From contig CAZXCK010000004.1 of assembly GCA_964639225.1 (NCBI GenBank), positions 1 through 64,000 of the forward strand: DNA of 64,000 bases, read 5' to 3'. The notes beneath the pieces were generated by a model. It was not told where the DNA came from, ran no database searches, and was given only the letters and a program-made list of their open reading frames with translations. The stretch's first letter is position 1. Each line of letters starts with the position of its first letter. Source of the stretch: CAZXCK01 sp964639225. GTDB taxonomy: Bacteria > Chloroflexota > Anaerolineae > Aggregatilineales > Phototrophicaceae. Both the position numbers and the translations under genes were made by a program. Positions 60,197 through 64,000 of this stretch are shown here, one piece after another.

Positions 60197-61119
60197 TCAC
60201 CGGCCTCGTAACGGTCCAGCACCCAGCGCACAATCGTGTGATAGGCGGCAGTCCCGGCGAACGCGCCGTAGCGGGCAAACGTCTGCATGACCTGCGCGCC
60301 GGGGATGCGTCCGCTGCCGCCGTAGAAGTAATGGTTAACGGCGGCCTGCAGCGCGACATCGTTGTGACCGACATAGTTGTGATCGCCGCTGATGCGCTGG
60401 ATGACGTAAGTCGCGGTCCAGTGGCCGACTCCCTTCAGGCCCACCAGTTCATCATAAGCATCCGCCACTGGCAGCGCAGCCAGCCCTTCGATGTCCAGCG
60501 CGCCCTCAGCGATCTGCCGGGCGATGTCTACGATGACGCGCGCCCGCCTGAACGTGATCTTCAGCGGGGCCAGTTCCTGCACGTCGGTTACGGCGGCCAG
60601 TTGCGCGGGCGTGGGCAGCGCGTAATAGGCGCGCCCGTTGAACTCGATGCGGCGCTGGCCCCATTCGCACAGCCAGCGCTGCGCGCGCTGGGCAGCCACC
60701 CAGGCGATCTGCTGCTCGATAATCGTCAGCAGCAGCGCCTCGAAGACGGTCGCCGTGCGTAACCAGCGCACACCGCGCACCGGTTCCACCAACCGCCACA
60801 GTTCCGCGTGCTGCCGGGCTGTATCGTAGAATGGTTTCGGGTCGGCATCGGCGCAAAGGATGCGGCGCATCTGGGCCAGCAGCGCGGCCCGATCAACCGG
60901 GCCGGTAGCCGCCATCAGCGACACGCGCAGCGCAGAACGAGACGCATCGCCGTAGTTGTCCACGCGCAGCAGCGCCAGGCTGTCATCATCCGCCACCACA
61001 CGCCAGTAAGCGCCATCGTGGACGACATCCAGGACCGGATGCGTGTAGCGCGCAAAAAGGTTCAGCGTCAGGCTGAAGTTATACGGTTCTATTGGATAAA
61101 TAACGCCAAGTGTATCCAT
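60193..61119 (-). CDS. alkA: DNA-3-methyladenine glycosylase II-like protein (AlkA type)
   Basis: A 308-residue base-excision glycosylase of the HhH-GPD superfamily. The N-terminal TBP-like half (YNFSLTLNLFARYTHPVLD) is AlkA-like. EALLLTIIEQQIAWVAAQR starts the catalytic domain, ELVGLKGVGHWTATYVIQR is the helix-hairpin-helix, and the catalytic Asp is in GHNDVALQ. It excises alkylated purines. There is no adjacent ada, so induction is unclear. Confidence 0.87.
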   Translation of the reverse strand: MDTLGVIYPIEPYNFSLTLNLFARYTHPVLDVVHDGAYWRVVADDDSLALLRVDNYGDASRSALRVSLMAATGPVDRAALLAQMRRILCADADPKPFYDTARQHAELWRLVEPVRGVRWLRTATVFEALLLTIIEQQIAWVAAQRAQRWLCEWGQRRIEFNGRAYYALPTPAQLAAVTDVQELAPLKITFRRARVIVDIARQIAEGALDIEGLAALPVADAYDELVGLKGVGHWTATYVIQRISGDHNYVGHNDVALQAAVNHYFYGGSGRIPGAQVMQTFARYGAFAGTAAYHTIVRWVLDRYEAGD

Positions 61120-61257
61120 GTCGCCTATTGTACAGCGAATCTTCGAATTTTCGCCCCGGCCTGCATGAAAGAATCGAAGCTCTCATATCATCTGTTAAAA
61201 TACGGAAACGGTGCCAGTCAATGGCAGTTGTTCGATTGTGAAAGAAAGGCAGTCACG

Positions 61258-62163
61258 GTGATCGATAGTAAAGAGCAAGAGTCGACGACAGCCCACGAAC
61301 CGGAGGCGTTTATCGCCGGCCCGGAAACACCGCAGCGCAGCGATGAGGTGTTCAGGCTGTCGCGCGAAGTCGTCAATTATATCCTGGTAGGGTTGGTGTT
61401 TCTGGTAGCCGGTGCGCTGCTGGGCGTGAGCCTGGGCGATGGCAGCATCGATGAACGCACGCTGCGCGGTGTGGTGCAGGATGTCGTCTCCGCCGAGTTC
61501 GCCCAACTGGAGATCGCCGCGCCCATCGTCATGGAGAGCGGTGGCAGCATCGACCAGGCAGAGGTTGACGCCCTGGTGAACCGCGCCCTTGATGACGCCA
61601 TGCGCCAGCAGCGTTATCTGATCAGCGATGATCCCTACCTGGGGCCGTCAGACGCGCCGGTGGTGGTGGTGGAGTTCAGCGACTTCTTCTGCTCATTCTG
61701 TGGCCGCCACTACCGCGAGACGCTCCAGCCGCTGCTGGAAAACTACGACGGGCATATCCGCTATATTTACCGCGATTTTCCCGGCGTAGGCGGCCAGAAC
61801 GCTGTCCAGGCAGCCCAGGCGGCACACTGTGCCGACGACCAGGGCAGCTTCTGGGAGTATCATGGACTCCTGTTTGATAACCAGATGTCACCAGGTCGCG
61901 ACGCAGGCGCGATGAATGACGTCCTGATCGGCTTCGCCGACGAGCTGGGCCTGGATACCGAGACATTTACCACCTGCCTGGAAAGCGAAAAATACCTCAA
62001 CAACGTCATCCAGGATGCATCCGAGGCTCAGGCTAATGGCGTGCGTGGTACACCGTCGTTCTTCATCAACGGCACCTTCGTCAGCGGCGCGCAGCCCTAC
62101 GACGTGTTCGCCAACATCATCGACACCGAACTGGACCGCCTGGGCATCGAGCGCGAGAGTTAG
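61258..62163 (+). CDS. membrane-anchored DsbA-family thioredoxin-fold protein
   Basis: A 301-residue protein. After a 45-residue cytoplasmic tail, one membrane segment (YILVGLVFLVAGALLGVSL) anchors a DsbA/Thioredoxin_4 domain outside. The redox centre is Cys145-Ser-Phe-Cys148 in FSDFFCSFCGRH, and the cis-Pro loop is GVRGTPSFFINGTF. It probably oxidises or isomerises disulfides of exported proteins. The GTG start has AAAGG 8 nt upstream; an ATG at 61165 is an alternative. Confidence 0.87.
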   Translation: MIDSKEQESTTAHEPEAFIAGPETPQRSDEVFRLSREVVNYILVGLVFLVAGALLGVSLGDGSIDERTLRGVVQDVVSAEFAQLEIAAPIVMESGGSIDQAEVDALVNRALDDAMRQQRYLISDDPYLGPSDAPVVVVEFSDFFCSFCGRHYRETLQPLLENYDGHIRYIYRDFPGVGGQNAVQAAQAAHCADDQGSFWEYHGLLFDNQMSPGRDAGAMNDVLIGFADELGLDTETFTTCLESEKYLNNVIQDASEAQANGVRGTPSFFINGTFVSGAQPYDVFANIIDTELDRLGIERES

Positions 62164-62189
62164 CGCAGGGCACATCGACGAAAAAGCGT

Positions 62190-62195
62190 TACAAT
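62190..62195 (+). promoter_or_regulatory. -10 box before the right-end gene
   Basis: TACAAT lies 35 bp before the ATG of the last gene, in a gap of 67 bp after the DsbA-like gene. No good -35 box is visible. Confidence 0.3.
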
Positions 62196-62230
62196 AGGGC
62201 AATCGCAAGTTGTAACTGTGGTGGTGTATC

Positions 62231-64000
62231 ATGCCGGATCGCTTTATCGAATCCCATATTCGACAACTGCCGTTGTTCTCGCGCATACCCGACGAGTACA
62301 TGCCCTGGGTCGCTGAGGCTTTCAGTTTGCTGCGCTTCGAAGCGGGCGATTTCGTCTTCAAACAGGGCCAGCCCGCCGCCGGGCTGTACATGTTCGTCAG
62401 CGGGCGGGGCCAGCTCATCCAGACTGATAACCAGGGCCAGCAGCAGCGCATCGGCATGGTGGAACCCAACACCTACATCAACGAGGCGGCCCTGCTGCAA
62501 TACATCCAGGAGACGGCTTCACTCCAGATCGTGGAACCGGCGCTGGTGTTATTTGTCTCGCGCCAGCGCCTTAAAGAGGTGCTGCTGCACTATCAGGTTT
62601 TGCAGGACTACATCGGCATTCATGTGGAGCCGGAAAGCAAGCCTAAGGCTGAGGAATTTCGTGGCCAGCGCCCTGGAGAAGAGGTACTGGTCAACACGCG
62701 TCGTCACTGGTGGGCGCTGGTCCGCTGGGTTTGGCTGCCAATCATGCTGGCTGCTGCTCTGGTAGCGCTCGCGCTGGCGGTGGCACCAGCAGGTGGTGTG
62801 TCGCTGGGCCTGCTGGCACTGGCGGTGATTGTGCCCGGTCTTGTGATGGCTTACATCTACTTTGAATGGTATAACGACCATGTCATTATCACCAACCAGC
62901 GTGTCATTCACGTCGAGCGTGTCATCCACACCATGCAGATCAGCATCAGCGAAACGCCGCTGACCAGCATTCTGCAGGTCAACGCCCATTATGTGACGGC
63001 GGACCCATTCTCGCGCCTGTTTGACTATGGCACAGTCGAACTGCGCAACGCGGGGGACGCTGGCAACATAGTGATGACCATCATGCCCAATCCGGAAGGC
63101 ATCCAGAACCTGATCTTCGAGAAGCGCGACGAGATGTCTAACCAGCAGCAGCGCCGCCAGCGCGATTCCCTGCGCGCTGACCTGGAACGAGTGATTCACG
63201 GCGATGTCGATATGGACGTCGATGAGCAGCAGCAGGTCGCCGACCCGTCGAACCCAACCGCCAGCGGCCACACCATGCAACGAGGGATCAACACACTCTG
63301 GAAGACCAGTTTCATGAATCACAATGGCGAGATGATCTACCGCAAGCACTTTACCGTGCTGCTGCGCGACTTCATCGTCGCGCTGCTGTGGTTCATGGTG
63401 GCTGGCGCTTACTTCGTGGGATATTACACGGTGCCGTCGCTCAACAACCTGGGTCCCGCAGGTCTCGCAATCGGTATGGTGATGCTGGTCGTCGGCGTTA
63501 TCGGTGCCTACTGGGCCGACTGGGACTGGCGCAACGACTATTACATCGTCGGCCACGATACGATTCGTCTCATTCACCGCCGACCGCTGTGGCTGCAAAA
63601 CGAAGAAGACCGCGTGCTGCTGGCGAGCGTGGACAACGTACAGTCAGAACGCAACGGTCCGCTGCAGGCGCTGCTGGATTTCGGCCATGTGCGCATTTCG
63701 CTGATCGGTGGTGATGTTGGTGACGAGAAGATTTTCAAGTACGTACCCAGTCCGCACCGCGTCCAGCAGGAGATCACCCGGCGTCAGTCGGTGCTGATGC
63801 GGCGCGCTGAGGAAGACAAAGAACGCCGCCGCCGTGAGGAAATCGCCGAATACATCTCGGTTTATCACGAGGCGATATCGTCGCGCAACACGGAACTGGA
63901 CCCCTCTGTTAGTTCGTTGTTTGAACCCAAAGAAAACCCGCCGGCCCCGCAGCGACACGCCCCGCCAGACAATGTACGTCCGCCCAATATCCCGCGCGCA
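62231..64000 (+). CDS. cNMP-binding-fold/bacterial PH-domain membrane protein (partial)
   Basis: The open frame runs 590 codons to the window edge without a stop, so the 3' end is missing. Residues 5-125 resemble a cyclic-nucleotide-binding fold (LPLFSRIPDEYMPWVAEAF, FKQGQPAAGLYMFVSGRGQL, INEAALLQY), but the Arg of the PRTA phosphate motif is absent (QETA). Two copies of a pair of membrane helices plus a bacterial-PH/DUF304-type domain follow (TNQRVIHVERVIHTMQIS near 225, DTIRLIHRRPLWLQNEEDR near 450). A basic/Glu-rich coiled segment (RRAEEDKERRRREE) and a Pro-rich tail come next. Confidence 0.75.
   Translation, partial: MPDRFIESHIRQLPLFSRIPDEYMPWVAEAFSLLRFEAGDFVFKQGQPAAGLYMFVSGRGQLIQTDNQGQQQRIGMVEPNTYINEAALLQYIQETASLQIVEPALVLFVSRQRLKEVLLHYQVLQDYIGIHVEPESKPKAEEFRGQRPGEEVLVNTRRHWWALVRWVWLPIMLAAALVALALAVAPAGGVSLGLLALAVIVPGLVMAYIYFEWYNDHVIITNQRVIHVERVIHTMQISISETPLTSILQVNAHYVTADPFSRLFDYGTVELRNAGDAGNIVMTIMPNPEGIQNLIFEKRDEMSNQQQRRQRDSLRADLERVIHGDVDMDVDEQQQVADPSNPTASGHTMQRGINTLWKTSFMNHNGEMIYRKHFTVLLRDFIVALLWFMVAGAYFVGYYTVPSLNNLGPAGLAIGMVMLVVGVIGAYWADWDWRNDYYIVGHDTIRLIHRRPLWLQNEEDRVLLASVDNVQSERNGPLQALLDFGHVRISLIGGDVGDEKIFKYVPSPHRVQQEITRRQSVLMRRAEEDKERRRREEIAEYISVYHEAISSRNTELDPSVSSLFEPKENPPAPQRHAPPDNVRPPNIPRA

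Noticed and set aside
62549..63598. 349-codon minus-strand frame near the right edge
   Set aside because: The plus strand carries a continuous frame with membrane and PH-like domains to the window end, which is the better explanation.

Overview
The window is about 64 kb of GC-rich, densely packed bacterial chromosome with mixed strands and many 1-20 bp gene overlaps. I saw no rRNA, tRNA, insertion sequence, prophage or CRISPR array. The gene style suggests a Chloroflexota (Anaerolineae-like) bacterium: many lipoproteins with LAAC/LAGC lipoboxes, TPR-membrane-TolB proteins with Thr/Pro-rich linkers, no outer-membrane machinery, and GTG/TTG starts. This assignment is inference from gene content, not from a marker phylogeny.

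Region 0.5-5.1 kb is a minus-strand run: a STAS/SpoIIAA-like protein, recR, ybaB, a Tat-exported polysaccharide deacetylase, dnaX and an HNH nuclease. Divergent from it, 5.3-7.8 kb holds the most striking item, a three-gene ubiquitin-like conjugation/deconjugation cassette: an E2-like protein with a predicted catalytic Cys, a JAB/JAMM protease fused to an E2-like domain, and a ThiF/E1-like adenylyltransferase. It is followed by a small acidic protein ending in Gly, a PCMT-type methyltransferase, a CoA-type Nudix hydrolase and a pseudouridine kinase.

Region 11-23.6 kb carries def, an orphan hutH, a TPR protein paired with a VirD4/TraG-like ATPase, dtd, cdsA, and a tandem family of four proteins built on the same N-terminal TPR-like module, two of them with TolB-like propellers. 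Region 23.5-35.2 kb has a chemoreceptor, a lipoprotein, maoC-like and pfkA genes, a TIM-barrel glycosidase-like protein with a GT87 mannosyltransferase-like protein, dps, kbl, and a trkH-trkA-trkA potassium uptake operon.

Region 35.3-45.8 kb starts with a candidate structured small RNA with C-rich loops, then lipoproteins, a fructokinase, an acetyltransferase and a rhodanese. It then holds an iron-homeostasis block: fur-feoA-feoB-feoC in one operon and, downstream, a P1B-4-type metal exporter with its own promoter and an inverted-repeat operator candidate. With dps, this gives iron import, storage and export within 15 kb.

Region 45.9-64 kb holds an ABC ATPase with a large membrane partner, a YyaL/DUF255 thioredoxin-like protein, a Cys-less AhpC/TSA-like protein, rsmG, a CNNM/CBS membrane protein, rsgA with a short upstream ORF, a TAP-type exported hydrolase, a WD40 lipoprotein, an AlkA-type glycosylase, a membrane-anchored DsbA-like oxidoreductase, and a cyclic-nucleotide-binding-fold/bacterial-PH membrane protein that runs off the right edge. 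Several strong hairpins (near 1.65, 17.3, 20.0, 30.4, 35.4, 45.8, 51.7, 53.6 and 56.8 kb) separate these transcription units.
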